Shown here: piece after piece, positions 20,770 to 31,487 of the stretch
How positions within the stretch are numbered: position 1 is the stretch's first letter
How the letters are laid out: each line of letters opens with the position of its first letter
Source of the DNA: Paraniabella defluvii
GTDB taxonomy: Bacteria; Bacteroidota; Bacteroidia; Chitinophagales; Chitinophagaceae
Assembly: GCA_019316985.1 (NCBI GenBank)
Contig: CP079215.1
Location: forward strand, 5,642,001-5,706,000
Length of the DNA: 64,000 bases
Reading direction: 5' to 3'
Position numbers and translations under genes: made by a program
The notes under the pieces: generated by a model
Database searches by the model: none
Told to the model about the DNA's origin: nothing
The model's input: only the letters and a program-made list of their open reading frames with translations

Positions 20770-21247
20770 TTAATTTGAGTTACGCGCTATTTCCTGCTCA
20801 AAACCAATATCAACCTTTAAATTTTTCTCATCTGCAGCAGCTGTTGCCAGTTGATCACACCGGTTATTGAAAGGATTATCAGCATGACCGCGTACCCAAT
20901 GTATCTTAATATTCAAATTCTTAGCCAGCTGATGGTACTGCAGCCACAAATCTTTGTTCTTCTTCCCCCGCAAAGTTGGTCCGGATCCAGTTACGCAGCC
21001 AACCTTTGGAAACAGCATTAACAACATACTGGCTATCAGAATAAATTGAAACCGGTATTTCATTGGTTTTTAAGGCTTTCAATCCCTCAATAACAGCCAT
21101 TAACTCCATCCGGTTATTCGTAGTACGCTTGAAGCCGCCAGACAATTCTTTAGCATGTCCTTTATACATTAAAATAACACCATAACCGCCTGGTCCGGGA
21201 TTACCCCGCGACGCACCATCTGTATAAATAACAATTCCCTGTTCCAA
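20770..21247 (-). CDS. rnhA: Ribonuclease HI (frameshifted)
   Basis: About 158 residues. The acidic catalytic set is visible: Asp in IYTDGASRGNPGPGGYG, Glu in NNRMELMAVIEGL, Asp in YSDSQYVVNAV, and the last Asp in NNRCDQLATAAA, with the handle segment GWLRNW and HWVRGHADNPF. One break at about 20965 lies next to a G run; the frame resumes with KNKDLWLQYHQLAKN. It cleaves RNA in RNA-DNA hybrids. It diverges from the toxin-antitoxin pair with about 100 bases between. Confidence 0.92.
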
Positions 21248-21298
21248 TTAAGCAAATATAAAGCAGAGAAAGTCAAACCTATTGCATGAAAGGAAAAG

Positions 21299-21329
21299 TT
21301 TAAAATACGACAAAAAACATGTATATTTG
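21299..21329 (+). promoter_or_regulatory. Putative promoter of the toxin-antitoxin operon
   Basis: TATATTTG (21322-21329) fits the -7 consensus; TTTA (21299-21302) lies 19 bases upstream as a near-match to TTTG. The antitoxin ATG is 17 bases downstream of the element. Confidence 0.5.
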
Positions 21330-21345
21330 TGACAAATGACGCAAA

Positions 21346-21793
21346 ATGAAAAAACCCACTAAAAAATATATTCCTAATATATCTACCAGCAAGGTTGAAG
21401 AACCTGCGGCCGTTTATCATATCACCCTAAACGGGGCCAGGTAGAAACCCTTGTAAAAGACTTTACCTATAACGATTTTAAAAAATTCTTACAAAAGGAG
21501 CTTTTACCCTCGGAGAATGGGCTGATATGCTTTTTATAAGTGAGCGCACTTTACACCGGTACGCTAAAGATGACGGCGGCTTTAACGGGCTACAAATAGA
21601 ACGTATTTTATTGCTGGAGGTATTAATAGATATAGGCAATGAAACATTTGGCCAGGAAGGCTTTAAAAGCTGGTTGCAGAGCAGGCCATTTTCGCTTAAC
21701 GGGGAAATAGTTAAAAGTAAATTAACTACGCACAACGGTATTCAGGAGGTAATTGATACATTGGGAAGAATTCAACACGGTATATCGGCATAA
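21346..21793 (+). CDS. Xre/MbcA/ParS-type antitoxin, DUF2384 domain (frameshifted)
   Basis: About 148 residues. MKKPTKKYIPNISTSKVEEP is a basic N-terminus; after breaks near 21435 and 21500 the HTH region reads FTLGEWADMLFISERTLHRY, then RILLLEVLIDIGNETFGQEG and the DUF2384-like C-terminus GFKSWLQSRPFSLNG. In this family the C-terminal part caps the RES toxin, and the HTH represses the operon. Its stop overlaps the toxin start by one base (TAATG), the usual antitoxin-first arrangement. Intactness depends on whether the two breaks are sequencing errors. Confidence 0.82.
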
Positions 21794-22245
21794 TGACTAT
21801 CTACAGACTTGTTCGATCGGAATATCATGACGACCTATCGGGCTATGGAGCTTTTTTATATGGCGGGCGATGGAATAGCAAAGGGCAGTACGCAGTTTAT
21901 GCCGCAGAACATATATCGCTGGCCGTTTTGGAAATTGTAGTGAACTACGACAGAACAACTACAACGCTCCTGCCTTCTTTCCATCTGGTGGAGTTGGCCG
22001 TTCCTGACAATGAAATCATAGAAATAGATCGTTCCGTTTTAAAAAAATCCTGGAATACTGATATGGATTACACCAGGTATATCGGCGACGAATTCCTGCA
22101 GTCCAGGTCAGACCTTATACTAAAAATCCCATCTGCGGTAATTCCTGAGGAAAACAATTACCTGCTGAATCCAAGTCATAAAGATTTTAAAAAGATCGTT
22201 ATTGAAAGAAGTAAACGTTATGGACTGGATAACCGTCTATTCTAA
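21793..22245 (+). CDS. RES-domain toxin
   Basis: 150 residues, unbroken. YRLVRSEY gives the conserved Arg, GRWNSKGQYAVYAAEHISLA and VLEIVVNY carry the conserved Glu-containing core, and the C-terminal region contains LKIPSAVIPEENNYLLNPSH with the third conserved segment (R-E-S family). Characterized RES toxins degrade NAD+ (or modify a target using it), arresting growth. It is translationally coupled to the antitoxin. Its 3' end is only 2 bases from the convergent SET gene. Confidence 0.9.
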   Translation: MTIYRLVRSEYHDDLSGYGAFLYGGRWNSKGQYAVYAAEHISLAVLEIVVNYDRTTTTLLPSFHLVELAVPDNEIIEIDRSVLKKSWNTDMDYTRYIGDEFLQSRSDLILKIPSAVIPEENNYLLNPSHKDFKKIVIERSKRYGLDNRLF

Positions 22246-22247
22246 AA

Positions 22248-22619
22248 CTACCGGGCGTCGAACCAAACAGCCTTGGTTGCGTCCCAGGAGCCGCTATAGT
22301 TGATAAACAACTCCTCTCCTGCTTTCACTTTCCTGACTGTTTTGATCGTAATGGTATTTTGCTCGTAGTCCATTTCGTAATCGCAATTACTTTTATAAGA
22401 ATGATTGTATAGAGGCACCCACCCGAGCGCCATACAGCATTGGCCCGTGTCATCACCCCACTCAAAAATATAGTCGTGCAACAGGGTTTTATCTAACCAT
22501 ATTCTTTCCTGTGCCGACATTACCAAAACCGGTGCAATTTCTATAACAGATCCTTTCGAAATATCTTCTGCGGTAAAAAACCCCTTCCCATTTCTTCGGT
22601 TGCTGCTATATATAAACAA
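22248..22619 (-). CDS. SET-domain protein, probable lysine methyltransferase
   Basis: 123 residues from a TTG start at 22619; no in-frame ATG exists before an upstream stop, so the start is TTG or lost to an indel. The whole protein is one SET domain: GKGFFTAEDISKGSVIEIAP, LGWVPLYNHSYKSNC (the NHS motif for S-adenosylmethionine binding) and GEELFINYSG (the ELxxNY motif). Stand-alone bacterial SET proteins methylate protein lysines; targets are rarely known. It is convergent with the RES toxin. Confidence 0.85.
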   Translation of the reverse strand: MFIYSSNRRNGKGFFTAEDISKGSVIEIAPVLVMSAQERIWLDKTLLHDYIFEWGDDTGQCCMALGWVPLYNHSYKSNCDYEMDYEQNTITIKTVRKVKAGEELFINYSGSWDATKAVWFDAR

Positions 22620-22795
22620 TGAGCGATCAAATCAATTTATTTTCAAGCAAAAATAGCTTTATCTAACAAAGATATGGCCTCGCCAAAATCGGGTTAAATT
22701 CATTCATAAGCAGCAACAGTTCTACAGTAATATTAATTTATCAAAAAATACGTACAGGAAGGTTCCTGCATATTTGAAGTTCGTAAATTTGGCGA

Positions 22796-24181
22796 ATGCA
22801 ATTGGAAGAAGACGAAATATCCATATCAGCACAATTTGAAGCAATACTTGAACTAGGTAAGAGATCTGAAATAAAAGAATTTCTTGACGATCAAAATATT
22901 AGCGATGTTGTAGACCTGGTATATGAATTTCCTGAGCATGAGGCGCTGATCATTGCCAACATGTCGGTTCACCGCGCCGTGAACGTCTTCAAGCTGCTGG
23001 AAGTATCTGAGCAAAGAAACATTATACAGGAGCTCCCACCCAGCTATACTGCCGCTCTTTTAAACGAGCTGCCGGCAGATGATCGTACCGATTTCCTGGA
23101 GGAACTTCCTTCCAATGCCGTAAGGGAGCTTATCAAATTACTGGATCCTGAAGAAAGAAGGGTAACGCTTTCCTTACTGGGATACCCCGAAAACAGCATC
23201 GGGCGTTTGATGAACCCCGATTATGTATATGTTTATTCGCATAATACGGTGGAGGAAGTTTTGGGATTATCCGCAAATATGGAAAAAACAGTGAGGCCAT
23301 TAACGTTATATATGTGATTGACCAGGCCGGTGAGTTGCTGGATGATATCCGGATAGGAGAATTTATATTAAGCTCGCCCGATACAAAAGTATCGGAACTG
23401 ATGGACGAAAGGGTTATATCCCTGAAAGCCTATGACGACCAGGAATCGGCCAGCGAGATCTTTAAAATGAACAACCGGGTTGCCCTTCCGGTTGTAAGCG
23501 AGAGCAATAAACTGTTGGGAATTGTTACAATTGATGACGTGCTTTGGGTAGCCACCGAAGAATATAGCGAAGACATGCAGAAAATGGGGGTACGCAGGCG
23601 TTTGAAGAACCGTACCTTGATATTCCCTTATTAAGGCTGTTTGCCAAACGTATTCCCTGGCTGGTGGTTTTATTTTTAGGGAAATGCTGACAGCCACTGC
23701 TATGGCCTTTTTGAAGATGAAATTGCGCGTGCAGTGGTGCTGGCATTATTTATCCCGCTGATTATCAGCAGCGGCGGCAACAGCGGCTCCCAGGCGTCTA
23801 CGCTTATTATACAGGCCATGGCCGTTGGTGAAGTATATATCAGCGACTGGTGGCGTGTAATGCGTCGGGAAATCATCTCGGGAATTTTATTAGGTGCGGT
23901 TTTAGGCATTATCGGCTTTTTACGCATTTTTGTATTTCACCTGGTTACTCCTACGCTGTACGGCGAACATTGGCTCCGCTGGCGTTCACACTGGGTTTAA
24001 CGCTGCTGGGCGTTGTACTCTGGGGCACTTTATCCGGCAGCATGCTTCCCATACTGCTTAAAAAAATGGGAGCTGACCCGGCGGTTAGCTCGGCTCCTTT
24101 GTGGCTACCCTGGTAGACGTAACCGGACTGATTATTTATTTTTCGGTGGCTTTCATGCTTTTAAGAGGCACACTGCTTTAA
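22796..24181 (+). CDS. mgtE: Magnesium transporter MgtE (frameshifted)
   Basis: About 460 residues: an N-terminal helical Mg-sensing domain (IIQELPPSYTAALLNELPAD), two CBS domains (MNPDYVYVYSHNTVEEVLG; VSELMDERVISLKAYDDQES; IVTIDDVLWVATEEYSED), a connecting helix, and the membrane domain with FIPLIISSGGNSGSQAST, the MgtE pore hallmark. Breaks occur near 23275, 23590, 23680, 23975 and 24095. Cytosolic Mg2+ closes the channel through the N and CBS domains. The ATG at 22796 is 5 bases after a TAAATTTG element, again suggesting a very short leader. Confidence 0.92.
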
Positions 24182-24226
24182 TATCTTTGCTGTTTTTAAA
24201 TACCCCATCGTCATTAACTGCAGTAC

Positions 24227-24252
24227 ATTCTGCGCAAACGGTTGCGCAGAAT
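24227..24252. repeat. Perfect inverted repeat between mgtE and glmS
   Basis: ATTCTGCGCAA (24227-24237), loop ACGG (24238-24241), TTGCGCAGAAT (24242-24252). The 11-bp stem lies 46 bases after the mgtE stop and 41 bases before the glmS ATG. No T run follows, so it is not a standard terminator; it could be a Rho-dependent or mRNA-stabilizing 3' structure, or a leader element of glmS. Confidence 0.6.
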
Positions 24253-24292
24253 TGTAAAAACCTTATTTTCGCCTTTCCTAAAACTTTATACT

Positions 24293-26130
24293 ATGTGTGG
24301 CATTGTGGGCTATACGGGTACCAGGCAGGCCTACCCGATTATTATTAAAGGTCTGAAAAGGTTGGAATATCGTGGATACGACAGTGCAGGTGTGGCACTA
24401 CAGCAAAAAGATGCGGTAACTATTTACAAAAAGAAAGGTAAGGTTGCAGATCTTGAAGACAATATCGGCACCAGTAATGTGGCCGGCACCACCGGAATCG
24501 GTCATACCAGGTGGGCTACTCATGGCGAGCCCAACGATAAAAATGCGCATCCTCATTATTCAGCAAGCGGTAAAATAGCCATGATACATAATGGCATTAT
24601 CGAAAATTACGCACAGCTAAAATCAGAACTGTCTAAAAAAGGATATACATTTAAGAGCGACACAGATACTGAAGTGCTGCTGAATTTCATCGAGGAAATT
24701 AAAACCAATAACGAATGTACGCTGGAAGAAGCCATCCGTATTGCATTAAAACGCGTTACAGGAGCCTACGTTATTTTACTGATCGACAATGAAAACCCGG
24801 ACACCATTATTGCAGCGCGTAAGGGCAGTCCGCTGGTAATTGGAGTAGGTAAAGGTGAGCATTTCCTGGGTTCTGACGCCTCTCCTATGCTCGAATACAC
24901 AAAGGAAGTGGTGTATGTAAACGATTATGAGCTGGCGATAGTAAAGCCCGACGAACTTATTTTAAAAAACCTGGGTAATGAGAAGATCACTCCTATGTAC
25001 AAAAGCTGGATCTGGAACTGGCCGCTATAGAAAAGGGAGGATACGATCATTTCATGCTCAAAGAAATTTTTGAGCAGCCCACTACTATCTATGATTGTCT
25101 TCGCGGAAGATTAGACGCAGCAGCCGGAACCATTACTATGGCAGGCATACAACAATACGCCGATCAGATCATTAATGCGAACCGCATTGTAATTATTGCC
25201 TGTGGAACCAGCTGGCATGCCGGTTTAGTAGCAGAATATATTATTGAAGACCTTTGTCGCATTAATGTAGAAGTGGAGTATGCTTCGGAGTTCAGGTACC
25301 GGAACCCTGTTATCAATAAAGGCGATGTAATTATTGCCATTAGCCAAAGTGGCGAAACAGCCGATACCCTGGTTGCTATTGAAAGTGCAAAAGAAAAAGG
25401 GGCCATCATTTTGGGAGTGGTAAACGTGGTGGGCTCTTCTATATCAAGAGCCTCTCATGCCGGCGCCTATACGCACGCAGGCCCTGAAATAAGCGTTGCG
25501 TCTACCAAAGCATTCACGGCCCAGCTAACAGTACTCATGATGATCGCCCTAAAAGTGGGCTACATGAAAGGAACTTTATCGAGCGACAGATACAGGAGAT
25601 TGTTGAACGAGCTGGATGCCGTTCCGGAAAAAGCGGCATGGGTACTTAACCATCACGATCATATTAAAGCGATAGCCGAAAAATATAAAGATGCCCGCGA
25701 CTTTTTATACCTGGGGCGCGGCTACAATTTTGCCATTGCATTAGAAGGAGCTTTAAAACTTAAAGAAATTTCCTATATACATGCAGAAGGATATCCGGCT
25801 GCCGAGATGAAACACGGTCCTATTGCCCTTGTAGATGAAAACCTTCCGGTTGTTTTTGTAGCTACCAAAGATATGTACCACGAAAAAGTGGTAAGTAATA
25901 TGCAGGAAATAAAAGCACGAAAAGGAAAGCTGCTGGCGGTGATCACGGAGGGAGACGAAATGTCGAAAAGCATTTGCGACGATGTTATGATCGTTCCTGA
26001 AACCGACGAGGTAATTGCTCCTTTAATCAATGTTATTCCATTGCAGTTACTATCTTATTATATCGGTGTGGCAAAAGGCTGTAACGTAGACATGCCCCGC
26101 AACCTGGCCAAAAGCGTTACCGTTGAGTAA
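24293..26130 (+). CDS. glmS: Glucosamine-6-phosphate synthase (isomerizing) (frameshifted)
   Basis: About 612 residues. The start must be ATG at 24293, because MCGIVGYTGTRQAYP places the N-terminal nucleophile Cys at position 2, exposed by Met removal. The glutaminase domain shows GIGHTRWATHG, HNGIIENY and GSDASPMLEYT. After one break at about 25000 (assembled AAAA for AAAAA) come two SIS domains: ACGTSWHAGL, ISQSGETADTLVA, PEISVASTKAFTAQL, and then GRGYNFAIALEGALKLKEI, PRNLAKSVTVE at the C-terminus. It makes glucosamine-6-phosphate from fructose-6-phosphate and glutamine for cell-wall and LPS synthesis. I see no recognizable glmS ribozyme upstream. Confidence 0.95.
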
Positions 26131-26190
26131 CGTTTTTAAACCGATAAACCAAATTGTTCACGAACAAGAACCTCCTGCCTTATATACTAA

Positions 26191-28387
26191 ATGAATCAAA
26201 TAAAAAAACATAAAGCAGACCAACTTGGATACAACTTTATACCCAAAGAGTTTTTACCGGAAGGAAAAGACGAATATTATTTAAGATTTCAGCAGAACCC
26301 TGCCAGCGATTACCGGCCATTAACCAAGCAGGAAATTACGATACTCCAATCAAACCGAAACCGTGCAGGAAACTGGGAGGATGTTTTAGTAAGAGACGGA
26401 ATAGACATACATCTCATTGAAGAATGCACTTTTTACGGCTTGGTTCGCATAGGCAGGCTGGAGCAGTATTTTCTTGAATTCAGCGAAGTAAAATTTCCGG
26501 TAGGTCTTTACCACAGCCAGATTGTGAGTTGCGATATAGGCGATAATGTTTCTATCAGCAATGTAAAATTCCTGGGGCATTATATTATTGAAGACGACGT
26601 CATTATTGCCAATGTAAACGAAATGAGCTGCACCTCGCATGCTAAATTCGGAAACGGGATATTAAAGGAGGGAGAAAAAGAACAAGTGAGGATATGGATG
26701 GAATTATGCAATGAGAACGGTGGAAGAAAAGTATTGCCTTTTGATGGCATGCTTGCAGGAGACGCCTGGCTGTGGACGAAATACCGGGGCGATCAGCTGT
26801 TAATGGAAGCTTTTCAAAAATTTACAGAAAATCAGTTCGACGCTATTCATGGTTATTACGGCACTGTAGGGAAAAGAACGGTGATCAAAAATACCCATAT
26901 TATTAAGGATGTTAAAATTGGCACAGATGCCTATGTTAAAGGCGCCAACAAACTGAAGAACCTTACGATTAATTCGAACGAAACGGCCAAATCTCAAATA
27001 GGTGAAGGTTGCGAAATGGTAAATGGTATTATGGGTGTTGGAAGCAGGGCGTTTTACGGAGTAAAGGCGGTGCGTTTTATTTTATCGCCTTTCTCGCAAT
27101 TGAAGTATGGAGCCCGGCTCATTAATTCGTACCTTGGCGAAAACGCAACTGTATCCTGTTGTGAAGTTTTAAATTCACTGATATTCCCCGCCCATGAGCA
27201 GCATCACAATAACTCGTTTTTATGCGCAGCGCTGGTAATGGGGCAAAGTAATATGGCAGCAGGCGCCACCATCGGCTCCAACCATAACTCCAGGGGCGCG
27301 GATGGCGAACTGCAGGCAGGACGGGGCTTCTGGCCTGGCCTTTGTGTTAGCCTTAAGCACAACTCTAAATTTGCATCATTCGCCATGATAGCGAAAGGCA
27401 ATTATCCGGCTGAATTAAATATTCCTTTCCCTTTTGCCCTTATCAGTAATGAAGAGCACAGCAATAAACTGGTTATCATGCCCGCTTATTGGTTCCTGTA
27501 TAACATGTATGCCATACAAAGAAACGAACGGAAATTTGCGGAAAGGGATAAAAGGATTAACAAATTACAATACCTCGAGTATAATTGCCTGGCACCTGAT
27601 ACTGCCAATGAAATTTACAAATCGCTGCAACTACTACAATTATTTACAGGAAGGCATTTTATAAAGCCAATGAAATGGTGGGAAGCGATCAGGATTTTAT
27701 CACAAAAGGAACGTCGCTTTTAGAACATAATTCCCCCGCCGTTGCCAGGTTAAATATCGTGGCCCATGGTTTTGAAAATTCGAAACGGGAAGTACAGATC
27801 CTTAAAGTTCAACAGGCATACAATGTGTATAAACGTATGCTTTCTTTTTATGCAGGTAGTGAGATCATAAAGTATATCAGTAAAAACAACCAGGAGCAAT
27901 TTCTGGCCTATATTAATGATAAAACGCCGGAGGATAGCTTACAGGATTGGGTAAATGTAGGAGGCCAACTGATTGCAAAAGACCAGCTGGAAATTCTTCT
28001 TGATAAAATAAGAAGCGGAACGGTAACCGGATGGCATCAGGTACATCAATTTTATGAGGAACAGGGCGGGCAGTATGAGAATCAAAAATTGCTGCACGCA
28101 GTGTCCTTATTATTAAAGCTCGATCATTTAAGGTGTGAAGATATAGACTCCGGTTTTCTTAAAAGTCTTTTCAACAGGCGTTAGCTACCAAAGAATGGAT
28201 CACTCAAAGTGTTTATAGCTCGAAAGAGAAAGACTATAAAAACACTTTTAAAAATATGGTGTACGACACTAAAGAAGAAATGGAAAGTGTTTTGGGCGCA
28301 TTTGAGAACAATACTTTTATCTTACAACAAAATGAAGAATTTAATTCTTTTGCTAACCAGGTAAAAGAATTGCTTTTAAAAAGATGA
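26191..28387 (+). CDS. DUF4954 protein, left-handed beta-helix-like (frameshifted)
   Basis: About 730 residues. The first 510 read without a break, from MNQIKKHKADQLGYNFIPKE. Segments such as VGLYHSQIVSCDIGDNVSIS, IEDDVIIANVNEMSC and NKLKNLTINSNETAKSQIGE, with hydrophobics every six residues, suggest hexapeptide-repeat coils like those of acyl/nucleotidyl transferases. GSNHNSRGADGELQAGRGFW is a striking conserved-looking loop. Breaks lie near 27705 and 28175. The C-terminal 200 residues are helical. DUF4954 is confined mostly to Bacteroidota and its activity is unknown to me; a sugar-nucleotide role is a guess. Confidence 0.75.
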
Positions 28388-28396
28388 TGCTTGCGG

Positions 28397-28880
28397 CTAG
28401 GCAGCTTTTGCTTTGAAAGACCAGGTTATATTAAAGCGTGCTATGAGTTCTCCGGCTTCATTTTTGCCTTCAGAGCGAGCTGTAAATACCTGAGGTTCGC
28501 CGGATTCAATAGCATTGTTTATTGTTTGTTGAAAGGTATCGCCATCGGTACAAATAAACAATGTTACACCAGTAGCTTTTTTAAAATATTCAGCTTCCAT
28601 TTTTACTACAAGCATTGAGATAGCAGGTATTCTTTTATATACATGCGCCATCGCCAGCGCTCCTGTGCTTAGTTCTGCGGCCATTGCAAGGCAGGCAAAA
28701 TAGGTGGAGCGAAAAGGATTCTGGCTAAACCATTTAAATGGCACCGAAACCTGGCAACTGTCATTCGTTAAACTTTTCAGTCGAACGCCACTGAAATATG
28801 CCGAGGGTAATTTCCTTAATAGAAAAAAAAGTTAAACCTGGGGAATTAGCTAATTGAATAAATTCGTTTGAGGATCTCAT
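28397..28880 (-). CDS. DUF4442 hotdog-fold (thioesterase-like) protein (frameshifted)
   Basis: About 160 residues. MRSSNEFIQLANSPGLTFFS at 28880 joins, across a break near 28790, to CQVSVPFKWFSQNPF, STYFACLAMAAELSTGALAM (hotdog central helix), KMEAEYFKKATGVTLFICTD and FNITWSFKAKAA. The arrangement matches DUF4442, a thioesterase-related family without firmly assigned substrate. It is convergent with DUF4954; only 9 bases separate the stops. Confidence 0.75.
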
Positions 28881-28915
28881 TTGTTTTATCAATTCTTATA
28901 AAGTTAAGATATAAA

Positions 28916-28946
28916 ATAAAAAACGTCACCTTTTAGTGGTGACGTT
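28916..28946 (-). terminator. Terminator of the His-loop TonB receptor gene
   Basis: AACGTCACC (28922-28930) and GGTGACGTT (28938-28946) form a 9-bp stem with a 7-base loop, followed on the minus strand by a run of T. It is 21 bases past the receptor stop. Confidence 0.88.
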
Positions 28947-28967
28947 GCCTGGTTAAACTATCTTTCT

Positions 28968-31383
28968 TTATAATTTCCATTCAAGTGGTATGATCAAACG
29001 GGCAGTGAAGTTCCGTCCCATATTGAAAACGCCCACTCGGCCGGTTACAGGATTCCCGGCGGTATATTTTAACCGGCTCAGGTGACTTTGATATCCTACA
29101 TCCCCGATATTTTGTAATCCCACGTTGAAAGAGAATCGCTTTTTATTCGCAATTTTCACTTCAGCTCCCAAACCCGCATTAAACAAAACATATCCCTTGG
29201 TTGCCGTTTCTGTTTCATAGCCTGCGAAAAAAATTATTTTGGGCTGCCACCGCATTCATTTCCATTTTTATGTACAGGTTAGAAAACAGTTTCAGCACAT
29301 CTGCAAACTCTCCTCTCAGCTCGGTTAAAACACTTGCCGGAGCTATAAGGGGTAGATTGTATGACCCGTCGACAGGCTGAACAAATTTCCCCTGACGAAA
29401 GAAAATGTATTTTCGAAATGCAGCCAGTCCAGCGGATGGGGATGCACATCAAAACGAGCTTCAATACCCATCAGCCGCGCACTTTGTTGATTAAACTTAA
29501 AAGCCGGCACTCCATCTATCAGGGAATCTGCGCCGCTACCCGTCAATAACCTGTTGTAAAATATGTAATTACTGATATGATTGAAATAAGGGGCTATGCT
29601 TATATCGATATGATTAGTGGTAATTTCAATCCCGGCATCCACGGCCGTTGATATTTCGCTTTTAAGATCCCGCTCCCCTATTTCGTAACGGTTAGTGCCT
29701 TCATGAGCCCCATTAGCTGCGAGTTCTGACAAATTAGGAGCTCTGAACCCGCGGGCAATATTCGCTTTTAACGATACATGCTCACCAACGGCATGTGTTG
29801 CCCCAGGCTGGCAGAAATATTGGAAAAGGTTTTAGAAAATGCCTGGAATCTTTCTGCTCCGTTTTCGTTGCTCATAGCCCTGCTATGGAGATCTCTTATG
29901 TCATAACGCAATCCTCCGCTTACAGTAGTCTGGTTCCATGTTTTGGAAGCCATTCCATATACACCAAAATCAAATAAACCATAATCCGGGATAATAGCTT
30001 CCGCCGCCTTGTTCCGGTTTTGCTGGCCCATTCCATTAACACCCCAACTAGCCTTCCATTTATTCCACTCGGGAGCATGGTAAGCGATACTATAGTTGAT
30101 CGTTTTCAAATCAAAATAAGCAGAAGGCTGGCCCGTTTCTTCATGGTGATGATCGTCATGTTCTTCGGGGTGCTCCTCATCGGCGTGTTCCTCTTCATGA
30201 TCATGTCCAAACTCTTTACGTTCATTACGCTGGAAACCTATCAGTGCGGTAATTCTCCCCGTTCTCCAATGAGAAATTATTATCGAGTGCTATTTTAAGA
30301 TGTTTAATCCTTTGGTTAGGATCTAATGGTGTTCTGCTTTTAATAAAATGGCTTGAGGGCAATTCTCCGTCATAAGTGAATTGTCCGGCGTTATTACGAT
30401 CGCCTTCAATCATTCCAATATGCTGATCAAAATGAGAAAAAATAAGGTGTGAAAATCCCCAGCGCCTGTTTAAACCCACATAACCACCAAAGTTTTTTCT
30501 CCAAACCTGCTGTTTAAAACTTTGCCATCGTACCTGTTGCTGTAATCTCCTGCAGTTTTGATACTACCATAGGCATTAAAATTAAAACCATTTGTATTTC
30601 CGGCCACGTTTGCATACTGCCCGAACATCCCGTTATTGGAGTTTACAGTAGACTGTAAATTTCCTTGTATGGTATTATTGGCAACCGGTGTATTCGTAAG
30701 TATATTAATAACACCGCCAATGGCGTCACTGCCATACATGAGCGATGCCGGTCCCCGTAAAATTTCTACCTTCTGCGCGCTGTATTCATCCACTTCCAGT
30801 CCATGTTCATCGCCCCATTGCTGGCCCTCCTGCCTGATACCATCGTTTACAGTAACCACCCTGTTATAGCCTAAGCCTCTTATAAATGGCTTAGCTATAG
30901 CAGGCCCGGTTGTTACAACAGAAACGCCGGCTTCCTTTGCCACCGCATCCAGAAGAGTATTGCCAACAGATTGCTGAAGATCTTTTCTGGAAATAATAGA
31001 AACCTGAACAGGTGTAAGTTTCAAACGTGTTGCGGAGGAAACCCTGTAACGGTAACATTTTCATTTTCAACTACTGACCTGGAGAGAGAAAAGTTATAGG
31101 TGGTTTGTCCCTGAATAGAGACAACTTCAACTTTCGACCGGTAGCCCACATAAGATACCTGCACTGTTAAGCGTCCGCTGGTAAGGGCACTAAACTCATA
31201 ACGGCCATCGGCACCGGTGGTAGTGGTTAGCTTCAGGTCGGGTATCGAAATAGTAGCACCGGCAAGAGGCGCCTGGGAAACAGCATCGGTTACCACGCCA
31301 CTTAAACCGGCCCGGTCATCGTTTGCAAATAAAGTAAGAGTACTTAGTAAAAGTATAAAGGAAAGATAATATCTGGATTGCAT
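28968..31383 (-). CDS. TonB-dependent receptor with His-rich extracellular loop, ZnuD-like (frameshifted)
   Basis: About 805 residues. MQSRYYLSFILLLSTLTLFA is the signal peptide; then a carboxypeptidase-like domain (GVVTDAVSQAPLAGATIS, GADGRYEFSAL), a plug (VEILRGPASLMYGSDAIGGV) and a 22-strand barrel ending NFTARLIIPLEWKL. A barrel loop reads EFGHDHEEEHADEEH followed by PEEHDDHHHEE, a dense His/acid tract like the metal-binding loop of zinc receptors such as ZnuD. Breaks occur near 31025, 30495, 30265, 29790, 29360 and 29240. Likely import of zinc or another transition metal across the outer membrane. A small exported protein gene lies just upstream. Confidence 0.85.
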
Positions 31384-31487
31384 AACCTGATTAGTTTTAT
31401 TGTAGAACAACATCTACACAAGAGTGTACAAAGTGAAACGGCAATCCCACAACGGGTTGCCCAAAGGAAAAGTAACTTCTTCAGAAA

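Noticed and set aside
24182..24292. glmS ribozyme upstream of glmS
   Set aside because: The spacer is only about 110 bases and shows no recognizable ribozyme core; only a simple hairpin.
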